Origin: CBDCKR01 sp964572045
Lineage (GTDB): Bacteria; Gemmatimonadota; Gemmatimonadetes; Longimicrobiales; Gaopeijiaceae
Direction: 5' to 3'
Length of the DNA stretch: 26,610 nucleotides
Assembly (NCBI GenBank): GCA_964572045.1
Contig: CAZNEI010000037.1
Span: forward strand, 1-26,610
The position numbers were made by a program, and so were the translations under genes. Shown here piece after piece: positions 6,867 to 13,990 of the stretch. Each line of letters begins with the position of its first letter. Positions within the stretch are counted from its first letter, which is position 1. The notes under the pieces are model-generated. The model ran no database searches, had not been told where the DNA came from, and saw only the letters and a program-made list of their open reading frames with translations.

Positions 6867-9068
6867 ATGACCGCCGTGAAGAGGAGACCGCTCGAAGTCG
6901 CATCGCGGCGGGTCGTGCAGGATGCCCGGCTGGCGATCCGGGACGTCTACGATGCGATCGTCGAGCTCGTCACGAACTGCGACGACCGGTACCAGATCAT
7001 CGGGACCGAAGGCCGCGTCGAGATCGAGCTGGGCCGGCAGGGCCGGGGCCGCCCGTCGATTCTCCGCGTCCGGGACTACGCCGACGGGATGACCACGGAG
7101 CAAATGAACCGGAAGCTCGGGCGGATCGGCGGGCGCGTGAGCGGCCTCGAGGAGGGCTACGCGGTCCGAGGCACCAACTCGCGCGGAGCGAAGGACATCG
7201 CGGCCCTGGGAAAGGTGACCTTCGAATCGATCGCGGGCGACGGCCGGATGCACACCTGCCACATCTACCCGAATTTCGAGTACGCGGCCGACGATTCGCG
7301 GCGAGCCACACCAGCGGTGCGGAAGAGGCTCGGCATTGCCGAGGGAACCGGAACGGTGGTGACGATCGAGGTCGAGCCCACGCACCGGATTCCGAAGGTC
7401 GACACGCTGGTCCCGAAGGTCGCGACGCTGGTCCGCCTGCGCGACATCGTCTGGCAGGAGAAGACAAAGCTCCTGGTCAGAGGACTCCGGGGCGGCTCCC
7501 GGCGAGAGGTGCGCCTGCACCGCCCCGCCGGCAAGAAGCGGATCTCCAGGACGTTCACCGTTCCGGGATATCCGGGAGCGACGGCCAAGCTCCTCGTCTT
7601 CCGTGCCCGAAAGAAGTTCAAGGCCGAACGAACCCGGTTCAGGCTTGGCGGAATCCTCGTCAAGTCGAGGCATGCGATCCACGAGGCCACCCTCTTCGAG
7701 CAGAGCCTCGAATGGGACGCCCATGCGCAGTGGTTCTACGGACGCCTCACCTGCGAAGCGATCGACGACCTGTGGAACAAGTACGATGAGCGGCAGGCGC
7801 GCGGGAGCCCGCACCCGCCCGAGAACCCGGTCCCGATCCTGGACCCGTCCCGGAAATCCGGACTGACGCCGGGGCACCCGTTCGTAAACGCGCTCTACGG
7901 CAGGGCGCTTGGTCTGCTGCGTCCCCTGGTCGAGGAGGAGCGCACAAGGAGCGAGAGGGAGCGGGCCCGATGGGTCGAAAACCAGAAGACCCGAAGGCGG
8001 CTGGACGCGCTCGAGAAGGCGGCCAACCAGTTCATGGAGGACTTCTCGGACGAGAGCACGTCGCGCGACCCCGGCGGGAGGGTGCGGGGGAGCGGGTTTC
8101 AGCTCAAGGGCTACTCGCTCGCACCGCAGTATGCTCAGGTCGTGCGAGGGCACTCGTTCACGTGCTGGCTGACGGTGCGGACCGAAGCGTTTCCCGAAAT
8201 CGGGGAAGGCGCGCTCGTGGAGGTCGAGTGCCTGACCGACGAGCTCCGGTGCGACCATGCCGAGATCCGCCTGAGGGCGCGCGAGACCCAGGAGGGCGTG
8301 CTCCGCGCCACGTGGTCCGTCGAGGCGGTGGAGACGACCGCGGCGACAGGCCTCGCCGTCCGCGTCGGTCCCATCGCTGCCGAGTCGACCATTGCCGTGC
8401 TGGAGTCGGAGGCCGACCGATACGCTCACATCACCGAGCTCCGCTTCGAGCGTGCCCGGTACCGGATCCGCGGAGGCGCGCGGAGGAAGATTCGACTGGT
8501 CGCGCCGATAGAACTCGTGGGGTCCTCGGCACGAGACTTCGATCTGACGTTGTCGTCCGACGAGTATCACGTCAGGGGTCCCAGGAGGATGGCGGCCCGG
8601 CCCGGCATGGGGATCGCCATGGCCACGCTCACGGTTCGCGTGCTGGACGACGACGCGGATCCGGCGACCCTCACCGCGCACCTCGGGGACGAGAGGGCCG
8701 AAACGGAGCTCCGAGCCCTTCCCCCCGCAGGCGCGGGCATCGTGATCAGGCTCGAGGACGTCGACCACGGGCCACTCCGCTACCGCTGGAACAAGAATGT
8801 GCTCGAGATCGCAGCTCGGCATCCGTCCCTGAAGCCCTACCTCGGCCCGAAGTCCGAGGGTTTTCCCGGCCAGGACGAGCTCCACTTTCGGGTCCTCGTG
8901 GCGGAGGTGGTGGCCGAAGCGCTCTGCGCCCGCCGGCTCCAGGGCAACATCGAGGCGAACCCGAGCGACTTCGCGGCGATGTTGTGGGATGACTACTATC
9001 GGCACTTCTCGGGTCTGAAGTCGCAGTTCCTGCCGAAGGCGCACAAACTGATGGCGCCGGGAGTCTGA
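6867..9068 (+). CDS. GHKL (Hsp90/MORC-type) ATPase, 733 aa
   Basis: The N-terminus has the Bergerat ATP-binding fold: the N-box AIVELVTNCDDRY (E33, N37), the G1-type box VRDYADGM (D70, D73-G74) and the G2-type loop RGTNSRGAKDIAALG at ~101-115. IGGRVSGLEEG between G1 and G2 serves as the mobile lid. Residues ~150-340 probably form the transducer domain (GTGTVVTIEV, then a basic stretch FRARKKFKAERTRF). A charged coiled-coil lies at ~345-395 (EEERTRSERERARW). The last ~300 residues look like beta-sandwich domains followed by a helical end. Prokaryotic MORC/Hsp90-like ATPases of this size are often found near restriction and other defence genes (established for the class), so a DNA-related role is plausible but not shown. 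GGAGGAG 10 nt upstream supports the ATG. It is monocistronic or leads into the zinc-ribbon gene. Confidence 0.85.
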   Translation: MTAVKRRPLEVASRRVVQDARLAIRDVYDAIVELVTNCDDRYQIIGTEGRVEIELGRQGRGRPSILRVRDYADGMTTEQMNRKLGRIGGRVSGLEEGYAVRGTNSRGAKDIAALGKVTFESIAGDGRMHTCHIYPNFEYAADDSRRATPAVRKRLGIAEGTGTVVTIEVEPTHRIPKVDTLVPKVATLVRLRDIVWQEKTKLLVRGLRGGSRREVRLHRPAGKKRISRTFTVPGYPGATAKLLVFRARKKFKAERTRFRLGGILVKSRHAIHEATLFEQSLEWDAHAQWFYGRLTCEAIDDLWNKYDERQARGSPHPPENPVPILDPSRKSGLTPGHPFVNALYGRALGLLRPLVEEERTRSERERARWVENQKTRRRLDALEKAANQFMEDFSDESTSRDPGGRVRGSGFQLKGYSLAPQYAQVVRGHSFTCWLTVRTEAFPEIGEGALVEVECLTDELRCDHAEIRLRARETQEGVLRATWSVEAVETTAATGLAVRVGPIAAESTIAVLESEADRYAHITELRFERARYRIRGGARRKIRLVAPIELVGSSARDFDLTLSSDEYHVRGPRRMAARPGMGIAMATLTVRVLDDDADPATLTAHLGDERAETELRALPPAGAGIVIRLEDVDHGPLRYRWNKNVLEIAARHPSLKPYLGPKSEGFPGQDELHFRVLVAEVVAEALCARRLQGNIEANPSDFAAMLWDDYYRHFSGLKSQFLPKAHKLMAPGV

Positions 9069-9118
9069 GGGGGAAGGAGCGCGAGGAGGAAAGGAACTCT
9101 CCCTCTGGCCCGGACGGG

Positions 9119-9265
9119 GTGGGTCCAAAGAGTCGTGCGAAAGTCCCGTTGGAAATCGATGGGATTCTGCGGACTCTGAAGGGAGCGCGCCGACCATATG
9201 CTGCCCGTGAGCCAACGGCGGCTTCGGCGATCCCAATCGTCTTCAGGACCCGTGTCAACCGCTAA
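9119..9265 (+). CDS. Possible 48-aa orphan ORF after the GHKL ATPase
   Basis: From a GTG at 9119 to a TAA at 9263, this frame encodes a protein-like peptide (VPLEIDGILRTLKGARRPY, then SAIPIVFRTRVNR). It sits 50 nt after the ATPase stop. The frame is open further upstream through a glutamate- and arginine-rich stretch. It is not recognised and could be a real small protein or the tail of a lost gene. Confidence 0.25.
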   Translation: MGPKSRAKVPLEIDGILRTLKGARRPYAAREPTAASAIPIVFRTRVNR

Positions 9266-9594
9266 TCAAGGGTGAGGGGGTGTGGCCTGTATCTAGAGTT
9301 CCGAAGGTTGGACATGGGTCTTCGGCGTGAGTGTCCGCCCACCCGATCCGGCGGCTGGCTCAGGTCAACGGGTAGGCGCCCTGCTCGCGCTCGTAGAGGC
9401 CTATGGAGGGATCTTCGGAGGCTGCGGCGCGACGGCGGATGCCCGCGACGGTCCGCTACGTTATGGTGTCCAGCCGGCGGTTCGGACGCGGATGGCTAAG
9501 CCGAAGTTCGACGGGGGCTGATGCCGACTCCCACGTTGCGGAAGAGACCGTCAGCGGCCGCTCGCTACTTCGTTGTATTGATGGCGCGCGATCA

Positions 9595-10302
9595 ATGCAT
9601 GGAATTGGGGGACACAACTTGACTGGCTACGTGCCACAACACCACCCGTCCTGCCGAACCAGGACGTATCCAACGAAGTGCCCCCACTGTGACATGCGCG
9701 TGTTCTTTTTCTCTTGCTCTTGTGAGAGCGCGATTTTCTTCGAGTCGCTGGGCATTCCCTGGCCGATTCATGCATGTCCTGCGACTCGTTACGAACAGCT
9801 GCGGGGGCGGGGCCTTTCGGCGGCCGATGCTGGACTCACGGTTCACACTGAGTACCTCCGACGTGGACGGACCGTGCCAGCGCGACTTGCCGAGGCCGTG
9901 GCAGTTGATGTCAAGGTGGAAGCTGCCCGCCAAGCAGGTCCGAAGAAGACGATCTACAGAGACGTGCTTCCAGAGGAGACCCGGGATTTCCTGGGCACTG
10001 TGATGAGCCTTGATCGGAGCATCAACGTGCCTAGGCACTTCGGGTGGCCATCGAACGCGATCGCACGCGGCCTTCTGGGACGGATCGGGAGGGGCCGGTG
10101 GGACTTGATTCGCGTACGCGACGACGAAGCGGCTGCGGAACAACCGATTGTCGCTGAGCTCTCCGCCTTCGTGTCGGCAAGAGACGCCGCCAACGAGGGT
10201 CTACGGGAGGGTCAGAAGCTACTGGTTTCGGTCGAGCCCTGGGCGCCGCCTGGACGGGATCCGGTGTGGGTCGTGACGGAGATCACTCCGCGCCCGGATT
10301 GA
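9595..10302 (+). CDS. Zinc-ribbon-containing hypothetical protein
   Basis: The 235-aa protein starts MHGIGGHNLTGYV. An N-terminal metal-binding module follows: HHPSC, then YPTKCPHCDMRVFFFSCSC, ESAIFFESLGIPWPIHAC. The CPxC, CSC and final HAC residues suggest a zinc ribbon. I have seen the pattern 'CPxCxxxVFFxxxxxxxxxFFdxLGxPWPxHxC' in uncharacterised bacterial proteins. A central region (RRGRTVPARLAEAVAVD) and a C-terminal part with FVSARDAANEGLREGQKLLVSVEPW follow. The frame is open to 9403, but the upstream part has no conserved features, so I start at the ATG at 9595; no good ribosome binding site is present. It lies downstream of the GHKL ATPase on the same strand with a 526-nt gap, so co-transcription is uncertain. 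Function unknown. Confidence 0.6.
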   Translation: MHGIGGHNLTGYVPQHHPSCRTRTYPTKCPHCDMRVFFFSCSCESAIFFESLGIPWPIHACPATRYEQLRGRGLSAADAGLTVHTEYLRRGRTVPARLAEAVAVDVKVEAARQAGPKKTIYRDVLPEETRDFLGTVMSLDRSINVPRHFGWPSNAIARGLLGRIGRGRWDLIRVRDDEAAAEQPIVAELSAFVSARDAANEGLREGQKLLVSVEPWAPPGRDPVWVVTEITPRPD

Positions 10303-10388
10303 TCGGACACGCGGCCCTATGGGTGGTCAGCGTAATCGCCGCTGCTTGGGGGTACCAACGACCTATTCTCGGCCCGCCGGATCGGAGG

Positions 10389-10856
10389 CTATCCGGTACT
10401 ACCGGAGAGCGCGACCGACACAAGAACATCCGAGCGCATCCGGCGTGCAGGTCCTTGGGGACCCTGAAGAAGGACGATGACATCGTGCCGACCGGACCGC
10501 CGGGCGCGGTCGGGCTGGACAGGATACCCGGAGGCTCCGGCCACGCCCCCGTCGTCGACCGCCTCAGCGCGTGGCCTCAGGCCCAGGGCGCTGACGACCC
10601 TGAGAATCGTGTCCAGGGTCGGATTGCGTGCTCCGGAAAGCGCCTTGTAGAGACTCTCGCGGGACAGGCCAGCGTCGCTGGCAACCTGTGACATGCCCTT
10701 GGCGCGGGCGATATCGCCCAGAGCTTTGGCGATGGACCCGTCGTCACCGTCAGCTTCCTTGATCGACGCTTGGAGGTAAGCGGCCATGTCCTTCGGCGTG
10801 CGAAGGTGCTCGGCGACATCGTACGGCGAGATGATGGTCTCGGTGATAGCCTCCAC
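10389..10856 (-). CDS. HTH antitoxin of a HigBA-type toxin-antitoxin pair
   Basis: Residues ~15-90 match the addiction-module antidote family (HigA-like XRE/HTH): DVAEHLRTPKDMAAYLQAS, ALGDIARAKGMSQVASDAG, LSRESLYKALSGARNPT, ILRVVSALGLR. The HTH binds its own promoter and neutralises the toxin in characterised relatives. The start is a GTG at 10856 that directly follows the toxin's TAG (10857-10859) with no spacer, a typical coupled toxin-first operon. Family members are usually ~95-105 aa. This one continues ~60 residues past the normal end (AVDDGGVAGASGYPVQPD and on), in low-complexity Arg/Gly sequence, as if an original stop was lost. It should still fold and repress. Confidence 0.85.
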   Translation of the reverse strand: MEAITETIISPYDVAEHLRTPKDMAAYLQASIKEADGDDGSIAKALGDIARAKGMSQVASDAGLSRESLYKALSGARNPTLDTILRVVSALGLRPRAEAVDDGGVAGASGYPVQPDRARRSGRHDVIVLLQGPQGPARRMRSDVLVSVALSGSTG

Positions 10857-11148
10857 CTACAGGTCTCGTGCGAGGCGCAGGGCCGTCTCGATGTCCCGCC
10901 TTTGGCTCCCCTTAGCTCCGCCGGCCAGCAGCACGACGACCATCTCACGCCGCCTCGTGAAGTACACCTGGTATCCCGGTCGGTAGTCGATCCGCAGCTC
11001 CGAAACCCCTTCCCCCCAAGGACCTCGCGTTTCCCGGGTTTCCGACCCTCAGCCGCTCGACCCGAGCAAGGACGCGCGCGCGGTGGCGGACATCCCGCAA
11101 GCCGTCGAGCCACCTTACGTAGGTCTCCGTCTTGCGGACCTCGTTCAG
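10857..11148 (-). pseudogene. Frameshifted RelE/HigB-family toxin
   Basis: On the minus strand one frame reads VRKTETYVRWLDGLRDVRHR, ARVLARVERLRVGNPGNARS, LG. The neighbouring frame then continues EGVSELRIDYRPGYQVYFT, RRREMVVVLLAGGAKGSQRR, DIETALRLARDL to a TAG at 10857-10859. Joined, this is a complete HigB/RelE-like mRNA-interferase fold of the 'killer protein' family. The break sits on a run of six C (plus strand 11012-11017). With five, the family consensus SLGEGVSELRIDY would read through. There is also no ATG, GTG or TTG at the expected N-terminus; the first candidate is CTG at 11146-11148. So the toxin looks inactivated, unless the extra base is a sequence error or is bypassed by slippage. 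The antitoxin next to it is intact. Confidence 0.8.
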
Positions 11149-11669
11149 GTCGGCAGTGCAGCCAATAGGCTACACTTCGTCAATCCTCGTCCATAGAGAT
11201 GTTGTGTCCCAACCAGACCGAGGGCAGCTTGAATGGACGTACTCGCCGACAGCGTGCTGTCGGCTCAAGGACTCTTCTTTAGGGCGGTCCAGGATTCCCT
11301 CGGCGGGCGGCACGAGCACCAACGTCTAGGCTGACGGCTTCAAACTGTGCTTACGGAGCCCTCAAAGGAACGCCGGGCAAGTGGCTTGATCCGGTGAGCA
11401 GGTGTGCCTGAAGGCGCTGGGAACACGTCCGGAAGTCGAGGGTGTTGCGGGAGCCCTCTCGCCAAGACGCTCCCCCGACTTCTCGTCAACCGGCCAGTGG
11501 CCGACAGGCGAATCGACACACCCGAACCAGTGCTGATGCTGTTAGGCAATCATGGAGTCACGGGCTCGAAGACCAGGACATGGCCCAAAGGCAGCTATCC
11601 CTTGGAGGCTCAGGGAAAGAGCCGAGGCCGTGGCCGGTTGAACTCCGGACGGTGCCGTCTCGCGAACCG
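11149..11669. other. Gene-poor stretch with a hairpin
   Basis: Open frames here (for example 11132-11329 and 11404-11673 on the plus strand) are not recognised and lack ribosome binding sites. The only structure I can point to is the hairpin at 11245-11264. Confidence 0.35.
11245..11264. repeat. Perfect hairpin, 8-bp stem and 4-nt loop
   Basis: GCCGACAG (11245-11252), loop CGTG, then CTGTCGGC (11257-11264). Outside it, CTTGA near 11229 and TCAAG at 11265-11269 are also complementary, with an unpaired stretch on the left. No T-run follows immediately. It could act as a terminator or RNA element upstream of the 11670 gene, or be chance. Confidence 0.35.
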
Positions 11670-12422
11670 ATGAGGTCCACCTCGTTTCCGATCAGACGGG
11701 TCAATCGCCTACGGCGGGCCGCCGAACGGGCCAGAACCCTCCCCCGCCGAGACCCCGACCTGCGGCTGGACGAGCGCCGATCGGGAGGTTGGTCCGTCAG
11801 CGCCTGCGACCCCAGCGACCTGATCCGTGTCTTCAACACGCTTCGGCTCACCGAGGGATTCGCGCTACGTGCCTACGAGTACAGGTCAGGCGGGAACGGC
11901 AACGGCATCATCTGGGCGGTACCGGCTGACGCTCCGCTACTCGCTCCAGAGCACTGTCCCAGGCTCGAAGACACGTTCCTGGATTCTCCGAGGCCGCCGG
12001 GGGCCGTCCCGCTAATGCAAGCGATCCAAGGAGACGGGAGTCCATGGTCCTATCTGTCGGCATCGATCCTGTCCCGGGAGGCGGCGGAATTCGGCGCTAT
12101 CTGGCACGGCTGCGTCTGGAGCGACCAGACGATCCTCTCCAAGCCCCCGTGGCAGGCCGGTGACCCGGGTCTGCCGGACAATGGGTGGAAGCTGACCGGC
12201 GATGCGCCTGTCGGCGCCTGGACGTGGCACCGCGCCGCTCCCAGCACGTGGGAGCCGATCTACGTAGAGAGGGGAAACGTCCGGAAGGTCGTCCTGCACC
12301 TCCGCAATCCGGTCGGCGCAGACACGATTTACCGGGCTATAGACACCTATCCCGCCGACAGCTACGACGCTAAGACAAGGATGACGGTACTGTGCACGGG
12401 CGAAGGGGGAATTGTCTACTAA
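11670..12422 (+). CDS. Orphan 'WHGC' family protein (full-length copy)
   Basis: This 250-aa protein belongs to a family I recognise only as uncharacterised. Its pattern includes NTLRLTEGFALRAYEYRSGG, NGNGIIWAVP, the stretch RPPGAVPLMQAIQGDGSPWS, then LSASILSREAAEFGAIWHGC and WTWHRAAPSTWEPIY. A second, truncated copy lies at 19951-20400 on the other strand. Two divergent copies keeping the same motifs show it is a real protein family. I start at the ATG at 11670 because the upstream open part (from 11442) is unconserved-looking; there is no strong ribosome binding site. The C-terminal part (VRKVVLHLRNPVGADTIYR, ending TGEGGIVY) looks like an all-beta domain. No catalytic motif is evident. It is transcribed toward the SEFIR gene (convergent). 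Confidence 0.62.
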   Translation: MRSTSFPIRRVNRLRRAAERARTLPRRDPDLRLDERRSGGWSVSACDPSDLIRVFNTLRLTEGFALRAYEYRSGGNGNGIIWAVPADAPLLAPEHCPRLEDTFLDSPRPPGAVPLMQAIQGDGSPWSYLSASILSREAAEFGAIWHGCVWSDQTILSKPPWQAGDPGLPDNGWKLTGDAPVGAWTWHRAAPSTWEPIYVERGNVRKVVLHLRNPVGADTIYRAIDTYPADSYDAKTRMTVLCTGEGGIVY

Positions 12423-12912
12423 AAACTAAACGACGTACTCCGCGAGCTGGTGGCGATCGCCGACTGCGGATCGCCATCGATTTCGCCCTGACTGCTGAAG
12501 GCAGCAGATGAAGTGGAGGGAGGTCTATTCGCCGGCACGGGCATGCCACCGATCGGCCCCTCTCCGCCACGGCATTTCCACCACGATGGCGATCTCATGA
12601 GGCGGATCGTCCTCCGTCGAGAATTCTCCAAGAATTCCGTTCGATCGGCCCTTACGGATGTCCGATAAACCCTGCAGACCTATGGACGTCAGTCACCCTT
12701 GTCCATCGAGAGTCAGTCATAGCGCCGCCTGATCGCCGGCGTTGTACAACGCCTCGACACATCTCCTCTCGGAACACAATCGCGTTACTCAGTCTTCGGA
12801 GCATTATGTGATCCGAATGACAGGGAGTGCTCCATTAGAAGAGTTCGAGGCGTGGCGGGCGCCTATTGACAGAAATCGCACCGAGGGGGTCCGTCGTCGG
12901 TCTATGGAATGT
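12423..12912. other. Intergenic region between convergent genes
   Basis: Apart from the hairpin at 12451-12476, I see no gene in this stretch between the plus-strand orphan gene and the minus-strand SEFIR gene. Several short open frames have no support. Confidence 0.4.
12451..12476 (+). terminator. Possible terminator hairpin after the orphan gene
   Basis: TGGCGATC (12451-12458) pairs perfectly with GATCGCCA (12469-12476) across a 10-nt loop, 28 nt after the stop at 12422. The following sequence (TCGATTTCG) has only a weak T-run. Confidence 0.35.
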
Positions 12913-13851
12913 TCAATCTTCCAGCATATCGTAGGAGAATCTCTCAGCGTTTGAGCGAGACTGGCCTCCGTCTCTAGCAATCCTGAAGGCCAACTCGAAT
13001 CTCTCGAACCTTCCTAATCCCCAGCACTCGTCAAAGTCGTCGGCCCACCGACGGGCTTCCCAGAGTCGAAGTCCCATTCCGTGTCGGGACCTCGCGAACT
13101 CGAACGCATCCCGATACGGTGCGAATGCCTTCCAGTCGTCACGCTGCATCCACGTTTCACCAAACTCCTCAGCATCCGAGCGAGACACCTTCATCGTAGA
13201 CCTTGCAAACCCAAAGACTTCAGCAAACGTCCGAAGGGCTGCGAGTGACCAGACTCTTCGGCAGTCTTCGGCGAATTCCTCCGCTTCTATCCGAGTCTTG
13301 GCCAGATCGGTCTTTGAACGCGCGAAGTCGAATGCCTCCTTGTAGACCAAGAGATCGCCATGGTCGCCTGAGAGCCCAGTGAGGGGCACATCGAGTGATT
13401 CCCGATGCTCAGTACTGGGTTTGGTCCGGACAGCCGATAGGACCTCTTCGAGGGCCTGGCCGTAGGGCCTGTCATCGCGAAAATCAACCCAGCGGCGGCT
13501 CCGCAGGAAGCTGGGAACCGAAGTGTTGGGATCTCCCCGAAGCACCGGGATGAACTTCTCAGAATGGGCCGAGCCCGAGAAGATCTCCCCCGTGACGACG
13601 GCCTGCTCATATCCCACTCCGCCGATGCGGTCGTCAGCGCGTGCGGCGAAACCGCGTGTGCAAATGAGGAGAACATAGTCGGATCCACGGACGGATGCCT
13701 CCATATAGCGTGTTAGGTCAGCACCAGGCCGCAGGTCGGTCTGATCAAGTCTTACCTCCAATCCCTGTTCCCGGAGTTCGGACCCAAGCGCCGCCACCCA
13801 TCTCTTGTGCGCAGTGGAATCCCACGAATAGCTGAGAAAGACAGACGTCAA
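12913..13851 (-). CDS. SEFIR/TIR-like effector with four helical repeats
   Basis: This 312-aa protein starts directly with a SEFIR domain (residues 2-135): TSVFLSYSWDSTAHKRWVAA, LDQTDLRPGADLTRYMEASV, SDYVLLICTRGF and DRIGGVGYEQAVVTGEIF. This is the bacterial SEFIR pattern, related to TIR, members of which act in immune signalling and NAD+ cleavage. E82 in GYEQAV may correspond to the active-site position (inference). Residues ~168-312 hold four repeats of 37-39 residues: EAFDFARSK...AEEFAEDC, EVFGFARST...AEEFGETW, DAFEFARSR...ARRWADDF and LAFRIARDG...AERFSYD. The track of open frame begins at a TTG at 14004, but AGGAG 6 nt before the TTG at 13851 places the start right at the domain edge. It lies 139 nt downstream of the TPR gene on the same strand, probably in one operon. 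The likely role is the effector of an abortive-infection-type defence. Confidence 0.86.
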   Translation of the reverse strand: MTSVFLSYSWDSTAHKRWVAALGSELREQGLEVRLDQTDLRPGADLTRYMEASVRGSDYVLLICTRGFAARADDRIGGVGYEQAVVTGEIFSGSAHSEKFIPVLRGDPNTSVPSFLRSRRWVDFRDDRPYGQALEEVLSAVRTKPSTEHRESLDVPLTGLSGDHGDLLVYKEAFDFARSKTDLAKTRIEAEEFAEDCRRVWSLAALRTFAEVFGFARSTMKVSRSDAEEFGETWMQRDDWKAFAPYRDAFEFARSRHGMGLRLWEARRWADDFDECWGLGRFERFELAFRIARDGGQSRSNAERFSYDMLED

Positions 13852-13857
13852 GGCGTG

Positions 13858-13862
13858 CTCCT
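13858..13862 (-). promoter_or_regulatory. Ribosome binding site deciding the SEFIR gene start
   Basis: AGGAG on the minus strand is 6 nt before the TTG at 13851. It supports a protein that begins with the SEFIR domain instead of the longer form from 14004. Confidence 0.65.
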
Positions 13863-13990
13863 GGTTCTGGTTGCTTACACGAAGATTTCCCGGGGGACCC
13901 TCTCGCGCATCAGGTATCCACTCGAATCTCCAGCCTCCCTGGACTACTGTCTCTGTGCTGCCAGTGACTCCAGATGCGTAGCGACCGGTT

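Noticed and set aside
6507..9236. 909-aa open frame on the minus strand opposite the GHKL ATPase
   Set aside because: It is antisense to a gene with clear ATPase motifs. Its sequence is Arg/Pro/Gly-rich with no domain, as expected from high-GC codon bias.
11442..11669. Extended start of the orphan-family protein
   Set aside because: The first 76 residues of the open frame look noncoding (Arg/Ser/Pro-rich) and have no counterpart in the second copy.
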